Shown here piece after piece: positions 56,890-64,000 of a stretch of 64,000 bases of DNA. The first letter of the stretch is position 1. The number at the start of each line of letters is the position of its first letter. The stretch is from Haladaptatus pallidirubidus. Its GTDB lineage: Archaea > Halobacteriota > Halobacteria > Halobacteriales > Haladaptataceae. The stretch covers positions 248,001 through 312,000 of the forward strand of contig NZ_CP085303.1 of NCBI RefSeq assembly GCF_020700235.1, in the 5' to 3' direction. A model generated the notes under the pieces. It was not told the origin of the DNA, did not search any database, and worked only from the letters and a program-made list of their open reading frames with translations. The translations under genes were made by a program, and so were the position numbers.

Positions 56890-58158
56890 TTAATTATTAT
56901 TCGCGTTGTCTTTGGGACAGCAGACACGGAACCAGTGAATCTTCGAGCAGCCATCACCAATCGTCGCACAATACTGGTCCGTCTCCTCATCAAACTCAGC
57001 GTGGGCTGTTAATTTCTCTCCATCGAGCTTGTACTGAACCACGAATGGGAAAGCTGCGCAGATGGTAACCTGCGTTTCGTCACCCTCTACCGAGAGTCCA
57101 TCCGGATCGCCGGATTTAACGACCCATTCGCAGTCTTTGAACTTGTATTTGACGTTGATATCTGGACATTCGGGTTCCTTCCTGCACGGCGCATCATCCG
57201 CTGCCACGAACTGATCGAACAGCAACATACCGTCGTACTCTATGATGAGACGCGCTGGATCCCGATCGCCTGGTAGTTCGATCGTTGCAACACCGTTGGC
57301 GTCGACTTCTGGTGAGTATGTCTCCTCTGAGTCGTCTGTGAAGATCACCGTCACGTCTAGCGTTTCACCTTCGTCGATATTTGCGGTCTGAATGGTGATG
57401 CATTTGCAGGTAACCTCGACGTCGATCACCGCCGGTTCGTCCTCACACGGTGGATCTGCCATTACACCCGCGTCGAACAGAATCAGATTATCCTGATACG
57501 TAACCGTAACATGGACTGGGTTGGACTCTCCGGGCAACTCAACAGTCGCCTGTCCGTTCTGAACCTCCACATCTTCGAAGGTCTCTGTCGTCATGTCCGC
57601 GAATTCTACCGTCACGTCGAGTGTATCACCATCGGGAATGTTTGAGGTGGTAATGACGATTTCATCACAGGAAGCTTCCACATCATCGACTGATGGGGGA
57701 TCCTCGTCTCCGCACGTGTAGAGAGTTGCGTTGCTGATATCCTGTGATCCTTCTGGTAGACACCACGTAACGTCACCCTCCGGATCTTCAGGAACTTCTC
57801 CCAGGAAACAGTTTTGCCCTGCTTTGAGCGTTATGTATTCCGCGTTGTCCGGAATGTCTTCTGCTGGAAGTGTGAAACAAGTGTCTGAAAGCCCAGTAAA
57901 CAAGGCAACAGCAATCGGTTCATTTTCACACACTTCGCGTACACAATTGATACACTGTCCTGCTTGCCCGCCTGGGGGGTTCTCGGGAGGCGTACTGGCT
58001 TCATCACAAAACGGTGCCGGGAGAGGGTCGCCATTCTGTGCGAACGATGACGTTGAAAGTCCACCGAAGCCGGCGAGTGCCGCACCGCCTACTGTGAGTC
58101 CTTTCAGATAGTTTCTTCGCTTAATACTACTGCCGTTGCCATTATTTTCTTCCGACAT
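56890..58158 (-). CDS. Tat-exported Cys-rich protein with two Ig-like repeats
   Basis: 422 residues: a Tat signal (SIKRRNYLKGLTVGGAALAG), a Cys-rich N-terminal domain (about 48-150, C-x2-C pairs such as CINCVREVC), then two Ig-like repeats (about 155-240 and 243-330), each with CDEIVITTSNIPDGDTLDVT or CKCITIQTANIDEGETLDVT at the start, NGxAxxELPG in the middle and a closing PC. A C-terminal domain (about 335-415) contains further Cys. The repeat matches the single domain of the protein at 31043. It should be disulfide-bonded and on the cell surface. No enzymatic motif is visible. Confidence 0.8.
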   Translation of the reverse strand: MSEENNGNGSSIKRRNYLKGLTVGGAALAGFGGLSTSSFAQNGDPLPAPFCDEASTPPENPPGGQAGQCINCVREVCENEPIAVALFTGLSDTCFTLPAEDIPDNAEYITLKAGQNCFLGEVPEDPEGDVTWCLPEGSQDISNATLYTCGDEDPPSVDDVEASCDEIVITTSNIPDGDTLDVTVEFADMTTETFEDVEVQNGQATVELPGESNPVHVTVTYQDNLILFDAGVMADPPCEDEPAVIDVEVTCKCITIQTANIDEGETLDVTVIFTDDSEETYSPEVDANGVATIELPGDRDPARLIIEYDGMLLFDQFVAADDAPCRKEPECPDINVKYKFKDCEWVVKSGDPDGLSVEGDETQVTICAAFPFVVQYKLDGEKLTAHAEFDEETDQYCATIGDGCSKIHWFRVCCPKDNANNN

Positions 58159-58499
58159 GAAATTGCTAATATAGGAGTGTATGTATTTGTTATATGGGAG
58201 CTGTAGGATAAAAAGTAAATCTTACTGATTGGTAATGAGCGATTAAACCACTGATTTAGACGAATATCTATCCGATATTTTGAATATAGATAACAATATT
58301 CCGCATCTACTTCGCACAGGTTACTGCTATAGATCAACTAACAGAATGAGAGATTACCCAAAATAAATGAAATGAGTGCTACTTCAATGGCGGTGGCACT
58401 ATCACGAGTATCTGGAGAAACATGAAATATAGGAAAGGATCACATCTGAATTCACTGTCTATCTGTTATATCCCATCAAATTAAATAGAACTATTCACA
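58159..58499. other. Gene-free stretch
   Basis: About 340 A/T-rich bases between a minus-strand gene start and a small minus-strand ORF. It should carry the promoter of the Ig-like gene. Nothing else seen. Confidence 0.4.
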
Positions 58500-58685
58500 T
58501 TAGAGTGGTTCACGCCAATCGGTCATAAGCCAATTCCTTGCATCTGTAAACCGACCTTTGCAAAGAAGGACGATAGTTATCATCACGACAAGCACAGGGG
58601 TTAGTGTAAATGTTAGAGTCTTTAAAACGACTTTTTCTGTCGTACTATAGTAATTAATCATATTCCCTGGGTTTGTCAAACTCAC
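58500..58685 (-). CDS. Possible small membrane protein (61 aa)
   Basis: 61 residues (or 53 from the second Met) with one hydrophobic helix (VVLKTLTFTLTPVLVVMITIVLLC) flanked by polar ends and a basic-aromatic tail, DARNWLMTDWREPL. No family recognised and no ribosome site. Coding is plausible because the helix has a balanced composition and positive-inside flank. Confidence 0.35.
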   Translation of the reverse strand: MSLTNPGNMINYYSTTEKVVLKTLTFTLTPVLVVMITIVLLCKGRFTDARNWLMTDWREPL

Positions 58686-59246
58686 AACTCAACAATAGGT
58701 TCCTCTAAGTAAATATTTTCTGCTTTACAGTGGGTATTATGGTATGAACTTCCTTGTACTAGGGGTATCTTGTTAGATATTCTCTCACATGACCGATTGA
58801 AGGTATATCAGAATATATATCAGTCGTAGATAACTGCAATTGACTCCACTACTGTTTGGTCGACAGCACAATCTATGTCAGACCCCATCCAAGGGTAGCA
58901 CCAAATCTCGGATGCGATACAAACAGATACTTGTTTTCCTCAGATATGAAAATACACTTACGTGTTGGACGGAGTTCAAACTCTGTTTTACGATACTGAC
59001 ATCGACATCAGCGATAACGCCAACATTTACCGAAGCTACACCGGCAGTAACTCCAACTAGAATTGGAACACCTCGTTTAGCAACGTTATCATTGACGTCA
59101 CGAAGTGCAGGAATACGTTCTACAACTGCTGAAAAGAGACGACAACACCAATAGTAGTGGAGCAATTGCCCACACAGATATCAGCACTATCCCAACTTCT
59201 CTAATTTTAACGCAGATGAATATACATATATATGGGCTATATTATG
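58686..59246. other. Stretch with a possible decayed membrane protein
   Basis: On the minus strand, 59200-59120 reads VGIVLISVWAIAPLLLVL in one frame. The next frame continues with AVVERIPALRDVNDNVAKRG and VPILVGVTAGVASVNVGVIA (58878-59130). This could be one frameshifted small membrane protein. No homology is recognised, so I do not call it a gene. Confidence 0.3.
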
Positions 59247-59816
59247 TTAATATTCTAAAAACCCAAGCTCTGTGAGTCGAGTTTTGATTTGCTCGACACC
59301 AAGTTGTGTCTCTCTTTCTGTTTTTGCACCAGTGATAACGAGCTTCCCATTATTAAAGACTAGAATCACAACTGATATTTCTCCAGGCCGATAGACAAGT
59401 CCTGGGAATTGCTCTGGTTCGTATTCAATTTCTTCAATACCTAACCCGATGGCAAGCGCATTGAGGTCAAGCGATACCTGAAGATCAGCACTTGACACAA
59501 GATTCTGAATTGTAATCGATGGTTGCGCCGTTACTGCGATCCCAAGGTTGCGAAGACGATTGAAAAGAATACGGAACCCCGATTCAACATCCTCAATACA
59601 GTTTGCACCAGTGCTGATGATCTTTCCCGATCGGTACAGTAACATCGTGGCCTGTGTCGTTGATGATCGAAAGATTATACCTGGAAATTGTTCGTGGTCA
59701 TATATCCCTCCCTCTAGATCAGCACCTAATTGATCAATATCGAGTTCCTGATCGATCTCGGTGGAGGCAACTATATTTTCAATTGTGGTCTGTGTCGATG
59801 CAGATTGCGCCGTCAT
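59247..59816 (-). CDS. tbp: TATA-binding protein paralogue
   Basis: 189 residues forming the two-fold TBP saddle: repeat 1 (about 12-97; IENIVASTEIDQELDIDQLG, YDHEQFPGIIF, SGKIISTGA) and repeat 2 (about 105-189; IQNLVSSADLQVSLDLNALA, YEPEQFPGLVYR, NGKLVITGA). It binds promoter TATA boxes and recruits TFB. Repeat 1 departs from common haloarchaeal TBPs (SSTTQATMLLYRSG in place of the usual charged loop), which suggests a specialised paralogue; haloarchaea often have several. It has its own A/T-rich promoter with TATTTAAA about 50 bases upstream (59864-59874 on the complement). Confidence 0.95.
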   Translation of the reverse strand: MTAQSASTQTTIENIVASTEIDQELDIDQLGADLEGGIYDHEQFPGIIFRSSTTQATMLLYRSGKIISTGANCIEDVESGFRILFNRLRNLGIAVTAQPSITIQNLVSSADLQVSLDLNALAIGLGIEEIEYEPEQFPGLVYRPGEISVVILVFNNGKLVITGAKTERETQLGVEQIKTRLTELGFLEY

Positions 59817-60061
59817 TAGATGGCAATTACAGTTCAGGGCAAAAGTTCAATCGGTATATGACATTTAAATATTAATTATTTTTTATTGTTTTAATTATTA
59901 ATATAACCAGCAGCTCTGGTCTACTTTGATGATAAAAATTTGACTGATACAGAGTAGTTTAAATCATACCAGCTTTGAAAATGAGCATTGAATATAATTT
60001 ATCGTCGGAATATGGCCAATAAAGTATAAGAGTTCCAGATGCTAGGTAATAGTAGAAACCA

Positions 60062-60817
60062 ATGGCACAGAACAAAAATCAACTTGTTGAACAGACGTTG
60101 CTTCCTAGTGCTCAGAGCCATCTCGCGGAAGAAGAATCTAGACTTCAACTCGAAATCGACGCCTTTGAGGAATTTTACAGCCGACTCGACGAAATACCAG
60201 AACAGTCATGTCGAACTGACGGCGGAACACTAACGAAGACATTCCGAACACAAGAATCACCCACTCACTCACCACAAGAAGCAGTCAAAACCGCATATCA
60301 AGAAACGGTTTTATCTGTTAAACATTGGCAAGATGCATATAATGAGGATACTCCTCTTGAAAGTATAGAAAATGAATTTGGTCCCGACGTTGCAACCGGG
60401 CTCAATGGCGGTGCGGAAACATGGTCATCGCTACTTTGGAACCAACTTCACGCTGCAAGTGAGGAGGCCATAGAAACCCGAGAGCAGACACTCAAAGTGC
60501 TCACAGCGGAACAACAACAACTTAGTGAATTGGTATGCTCACTTGATGAAATTGGTGACGAGCTAGCTCTAATTGAACGCGGTCACTACACATTTGATGA
60601 TCGAAGCAACCGCCTCCAAACAATACGGGATCAACTTGAGCAGGTAACTCGTAGTCAGCAAGCGTATTTGCGACAGCGTGAGACGATGGATGGAAAATTA
60701 TTCTTATCTATTGTATATGGGAACTTCAAAACAGATTATCCTGGTTTGTCGGCCCTCACGACAGCACGACAGGTGTTTGATCGCATTGAACTTCGTCATT
60801 GGGCAGGGATGAATTAA
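60062..60817 (+). CDS. Coiled-coil protein, DUF7260-like
   Basis: A 251-residue, soluble, highly helical protein. Helix 1 (about 10-60; LAEEESRLQLEIDAFEEFYSR) and helices at 145-180 and 185-240 (LTAEQQQLSELVCSLDEI, RSNRLQTIRDQLEQVT) are coiled-coil-like, with a central YQETVLSVKHWQDAYNEDTP segment. This is the outline of the haloarchaeal DUF7260 family as I remember it. Function unknown. It is divergent from tbp, with 245 bases between, so the two could share a regulatory region. Confidence 0.7.
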   Translation: MAQNKNQLVEQTLLPSAQSHLAEEESRLQLEIDAFEEFYSRLDEIPEQSCRTDGGTLTKTFRTQESPTHSPQEAVKTAYQETVLSVKHWQDAYNEDTPLESIENEFGPDVATGLNGGAETWSSLLWNQLHAASEEAIETREQTLKVLTAEQQQLSELVCSLDEIGDELALIERGHYTFDDRSNRLQTIRDQLEQVTRSQQAYLRQRETMDGKLFLSIVYGNFKTDYPGLSALTTARQVFDRIELRHWAGMN

Positions 60818-60983
60818 TTTTAATTACTGGTATAAATTCTGTTTGATCATCGCGAGTATTGTCCAAGCAAAAATTGAGGATGTTATTAATGGATCATTAC
60901 TGCAATTCAATCGGAGCGTAATTGTAAATCTAATTTTCAACCATCGAAAACAATATATTTTAATAGGTGGTGCTATTTCTCCG

Positions 60984-61823
60984 ATGGCAGATAACAAAAC
61001 TAAAAATAGCAGCGAAAAAATTAAGAGTAGTTCAATAAGTTCTCGCCGGAAATTCTTATCAAAGTCGGTAGGTGCACTTACATCCTTTACAGCAGTTACT
61101 GCTAGGATTGGAGTGGCCACTGCTGAATCACGCTGGACGTATACTATCCGTGAAGGAACAAAAGACGAAACTGAGGTGTACGTAATCAAATCAGGGAGAC
61201 CAGGACCAACTGCATACGTTACCGGTGGATTCCATGGAAACGAGGTGAGCGGATATTACGCAGCGGATAATATCGCAAATTGGTCTATCGACCAAGGAAA
61301 ACTCATTGTGTTGCCACGAGCAAATCCAGTAGCCATTGAGCGTAAAACATACGTAAATAACAGGGGAAATCTCAATCGACAGTTCCCACCTGACAAGCGA
61401 CCAACAACACCGCTTGCGCGCGCGATCTGGAATAGTATTGACCGCCACAATCCAGATACAGTCTTAGCGCTTCATGCGTCAAAAGGTATTTTGTGGGAAG
61501 ATGAAGGGCCAAATGGTGTCGGACAGGCTATTTATCCGACCCTTTCAGAAGGCTCGAGTGAAGATGCTGCTCGCACCGCAGCTTACTTAAACACTTACCA
61601 AATACCAAACTCTCTTCCTAAATACTATGACTTTAAACGCGGAAATACTCTTGATGGTAGCCGACCGCTTCTTCTCCACAAAGTATCTGCAGATATGCGG
61701 ATTCCAGGATCACTTATTGAACCCACGAAGTATGGCACAGACGTAAAACAGCGCATCAACTGGCATTTAAATGCAGTGCGGCATTTACTCCGTCGTCAGG
61801 GTATCGATCGAACATATAGCTGA
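60984..61823 (+). CDS. Tat-exported zinc carboxypeptidase / AstE-like (M14 family) protein
   Basis: 279 residues from the ATG at 60984, which follows TAGGTGG; an upstream ATG (60843) would add 47 residues before the twin-Arg and is unlikely. Tat signal: SSRRKFLSKSVGALTSFTAV. M14 zinc and catalytic residues are visible: His84 and Glu87 (GGFHGNEVSG), Asn131-Arg132 (NLNRQFP), His164 (LALHASKG) and a candidate general base Glu246 (SLIEPTK). The fold is closest to the succinylglutamate desuccinylase/aspartoacylase side of M14. The substrate is unknown; a secreted peptidase or amidase is plausible. Monocistronic. Confidence 0.8.
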   Translation: MADNKTKNSSEKIKSSSISSRRKFLSKSVGALTSFTAVTARIGVATAESRWTYTIREGTKDETEVYVIKSGRPGPTAYVTGGFHGNEVSGYYAADNIANWSIDQGKLIVLPRANPVAIERKTYVNNRGNLNRQFPPDKRPTTPLARAIWNSIDRHNPDTVLALHASKGILWEDEGPNGVGQAIYPTLSEGSSEDAARTAAYLNTYQIPNSLPKYYDFKRGNTLDGSRPLLLHKVSADMRIPGSLIEPTKYGTDVKQRINWHLNAVRHLLRRQGIDRTYS

Positions 61824-62083
61824 CCCCTAACTCAAATCGATTTTTTCACTTAAGAAGCCTTGATACGGCTATACGCACTACAATTCATATATACAGTTAT
61901 AATTGGGTAACAACTGCTAATATATAATATAAAAAATATTTACAAACTGGGGGATACGTACAAACTCAATATCCTCTTTGGTAAATTTTCGCCCTATAAC
62001 ATGAAAAAGCTAGCAACGATATCTGACGCAGCAGATATTTATGCAGTATTTCAAATCCTAAGCGGGCAAACAGGAGAAAGTAG

Positions 62084-63184
62084 CTATCTCAAAAACATTT
62101 TGCAGAATTCTCCGATAGAGATCGACTGACTTCCCGAGTCGTCAGTCGACTGTTCAGAGTCACTGTCTGTTTCACTACTGGATGTGGTGTTATCGGAAGA
62201 ACTTGTGTTCTCTGACGGCGAAGAACTTGATGACTGTTCTTCGTCACTACTTCCTTCATCACTACTAGACGACGAGTCACTACTGGTCGAGCCACCACTG
62301 GAACCCGAGTCTTCAGATGCCGATGGTTCTGATGACGAGGAATCCGAAGATGTGGAATCTTCACTCGTATCATTGTCGGACGAGTCTGTTGAATTGCTAT
62401 CATTATCAGACTCGTTGTTAGATGAGTCGTCCTTAGTCTCATCACTGGATGAGTCCGTGTTGTCCTCGGTATCAGATGAGGTGGACGAACTCGAGATTCG
62501 GTTACCAATCCACTCGAGTAATTCGTCAGTATCGTGATGTGGTGGGATAGTTTCGCCGTCGAGGACGAGTGTTGGGGTGAAGGTAACATCATGGTCACCA
62601 GCCGAATAGCGGTTTTGCTCAACCTCATCATCGAATTTACCAGACGAAGCACGATCAATGATCGTACTACGGTTGGACACACTCGTCGACTGCATCCGGT
62701 TTTCCATCTCACTGAACGAAACGTTCCCAGAGATGAGATCCGAGAACATGTAGTTGAAGAACTGCCAGTAATCGCCTGGCGAAACGTCCCAGACACCCAT
62801 GGCAGCTTCCGAAATAAGAGGATCGCTATCGGAAATATAATAGGTTGAAGTACCATGCGAGGACGTCCCTGGTGGCTGGTATGCAAGCGCCCGGAACTGG
62901 AGGTTGAGATCACCAGAAGCGACATACTCGTTCAATACAGCTTCAAGATTGCCTCCACGAACAAATTCCTGTGTGTATGGGCATTTGAAGTTGCCGTACA
63001 GTTCTGCTGTAGGATTATCCTTGTCCGTTCCCATCGTCGCATACGTGAGTGCGTCTGTGTCGTCCGGAACTGGCGCATTAGAGATTTCTGCTGCACTAGC
63101 GGGAATTGTACTACCGAGGCCGACTGCTGCAACAACACCGGTTGTTTTCAAAAACGTTCTCCGCGAAGTGTTTCGCTCTGACAT
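62084..63184 (-). CDS. Tat-exported DsbA-like protein with broken CxxC and disordered tail
   Basis: 366 residues: a Tat signal (TSRRTFLKTTGVVAAVGLG), a DsbA-type thioredoxin domain (about 45-230), and a run of some 115 residues almost wholly Ser/Asp/Glu/Thr/Asn (about 235-350). The active site is CPYT (68-71), so the second Cys is missing. The cis-Pro loop is kept (TFTPTLVLDG). With one Cys it cannot act as a normal dithiol oxidase but could form mixed disulfides. The low-complexity tail may reach through the S-layer or a matrix. The tail ends in an odd GEFCKMFLR, perhaps after a late frameshift. A CPNC paralogue begins at 63482. Confidence 0.8.
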   Translation of the reverse strand: MSERNTSRRTFLKTTGVVAAVGLGSTIPASAAEISNAPVPDDTDALTYATMGTDKDNPTAELYGNFKCPYTQEFVRGGNLEAVLNEYVASGDLNLQFRALAYQPPGTSSHGTSTYYISDSDPLISEAAMGVWDVSPGDYWQFFNYMFSDLISGNVSFSEMENRMQSTSVSNRSTIIDRASSGKFDDEVEQNRYSAGDHDVTFTPTLVLDGETIPPHHDTDELLEWIGNRISSSSTSSDTEDNTDSSSDETKDDSSNNESDNDSNSTDSSDNDTSEDSTSSDSSSSEPSASEDSGSSGGSTSSDSSSSSDEGSSDEEQSSSSSPSENTSSSDNTTSSSETDSDSEQSTDDSGSQSISIGEFCKMFLR

Positions 63185-63481
63185 CGCTTTTAGCGTATTT
63201 ACCAGGGGTTATAGACCCGGTTAATCGTTCGCTGGATTGCATGATTTTGAACCTTTGCACAACAGTTTTGCTTTCCTCAACTACGAACGTCAGGAATCAG
63301 TTGAGCTTAATTGGTAGTTAATACTAGGTGACATAGTAAAAAGATAGCCATATCCTGGAACTTTTACGAACTTTTCACCACTCATTAATAGAGTAACGTG
63401 TTGACTGTATTTACATTATCTACAAGACTTCGGTCAACAGTCATAAGTAGTCTGAATGTGAAAATAAGAAAGCTAGAAAAT

Positions 63482-64000
63482 ATGAACCGACGTACCCTCC
63501 TCACAAAAGCTGTCCCGATCGGTCTCTTACTCGCTGGCTGTACTTCGCAATCAGATGAGTCAGACAATACCAACACTACGCACAATACGACAACAACGAC
63601 AGCACAACGAACAACATCTGTAACAACGACAAAAAGCTCATCAACAACAGAGACGACAAACCCCGAGACAGAAGAGCCCACGTCAACAGCTGAATCTACC
63701 TCAACCGCAGAGCCCACATCAACAGCTGAACCTACAACAGAGCAAACAACAAAAACCACACAAAGGACAACTACACCTTCTACTCCAGACCATCCGTCTA
63801 CGAACGGTATTTTCGACGAACCAACGCATGGACCAACTCCATTTAGTGCGGACGCAACGTTAATCATCTTTGACGATCCGTCCTGTCCAAATTGTCTTCA
63901 TTTCGAACAAAAAACGGCTCCAAAACTCAAGCGCAATTATGTCGACACCGGGAAGCTCTCACTGGTATATCGATCGTACCCAGTTCTCGAAGAATGGGGT
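63482..64000 (+). CDS. DsbA-like lipoprotein, 5' part (cut by window end)
   Basis: The first 173 codons of a thioredoxin-fold lipoprotein. The signal is NRRTLLTKAVPIGLLLAGC with twin Arg and lipobox Cys20. A Thr/Glu-rich linker (about 25-105) follows, including TSTAEPT repeats that keep the domain away from the membrane. The DsbA domain then begins (ATLIIFDDPSCPNCLHFE) with an intact CPNC active site at about 137-140. It probably oxidises or reduces secreted proteins, fitting the many Cys-rich exported neighbours. It is divergent from the broken-CxxC protein, 297 bases apart. Confidence 0.85.
   Translation, partial: MNRRTLLTKAVPIGLLLAGCTSQSDESDNTNTTHNTTTTTAQRTTSVTTTKSSSTTETTNPETEEPTSTAESTSTAEPTSTAEPTTEQTTKTTQRTTTPSTPDHPSTNGIFDEPTHGPTPFSADATLIIFDDPSCPNCLHFEQKTAPKLKRNYVDTGKLSLVYRSYPVLEEWG

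Noticed and set aside
62089..62925. A 278-codon minus-strand frame within the DsbA-like gene
   Set aside because: It is the plus-one frame of the Ser/Asp-rich tail; its long Arg/Thr/Val runs come from the low-complexity DNA.
63385..63867. A 160-codon Val-rich minus-strand frame opposite the terminal lipoprotein
   Set aside because: It mirrors the Thr/Glu-rich linker of the plus-strand lipoprotein, which has a Tat lipobox and a CPNC thioredoxin motif.

Overview
The window is haloarchaeal (class Halobacteria) chromosome or megaplasmid. The evidence is the acidic proteome, export dominated by twin-arginine (Tat) signals (RR followed by a hydrophobic stretch), two HalOD1-domain proteins, a bacterio-opsin-activator-type HTH regulator, a TATA-binding-protein paralogue, and IS1341/IS605-type tnpB transposons with typical haloarchaeal ends. 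By eye the base composition is lower in G+C than typical haloarchaeal core genome from about 5 kb onward; I did not compute it. I cannot name the species.

Layout. (1) 0-4.5 kb: two minus-strand operons (DUF6069-like / SDR / DoxX / hydrolase fragment, and an ABC-2 exporter) that share a near-identical promoter-leader with an inverted repeat, next to a divergent HTH regulator. (2) 4.6-11.5 kb: gene-poor ground with decayed genes (PAP2 phosphatase fragment, IS ends), small zinc-ribbon and membrane proteins, and a Tat-exported GH20 hexosaminidase. (3) 11.5-25.5 kb: a long minus-strand run of surface genes: GT-C-like membrane protein, asparagine-synthase-like protein, Tat-lipoprotein polysaccharide deacetylase, a Q/N-rich five-repeat secreted protein, a decayed secreted protein, a CHRD protein and a 1509-residue six-cupredoxin multicopper-oxidase-like protein. 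(4) 25.5-34.3 kb: a transposon graveyard (tnpB relics, a 5'-truncated tnpB, a tnpB with one in-frame TGA, many isolated IS ends) around a second asparagine-synthase-like gene, a HalOD1 gene, an Ig-like secreted protein and an unusual class-II tRNA-like sequence. (5) 34.9-47 kb: a second CHRD gene and two inverted copies of a divergent PQQ-propeller / beta-helix gene pair flanking a subtilase. (6) 47-56.4 kb: a glycan assembly locus (epimerase, polyprenyl-phosphate sugar transferase, UppP, O-antigen-ligase-like protein, GlmU-like enzyme, GlmS) ending at a tRNA-Thr(UGU). (7) 56.9-64 kb: an Ig-like secreted protein, TBP paralogue, coiled-coil protein, exported M14-like peptidase, and two DsbA-like proteins, the second cut by the window edge.

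How the parts may work together (inference). GlmS plus the GlmU-like enzyme would make UDP-GlcNAc; the sugar transferase, O-antigen-ligase-like protein and UppP would build and recycle lipid-linked glycan; the exported deacetylase and hexosaminidase could trim a GlcNAc-type polymer. Around them sit about fifteen exported proteins, several in paralogous pairs, including a repeat protein that could form fibres. The window therefore reads as a cell-surface or extracellular-matrix island invaded by tnpB transposons. The most novel-looking items are the Q/N repeat protein, the multicopper oxidase whose single complete ligand set is split across two modules in permuted order, the duplicated propeller/beta-helix cassette, and the tRNA-like sequence.
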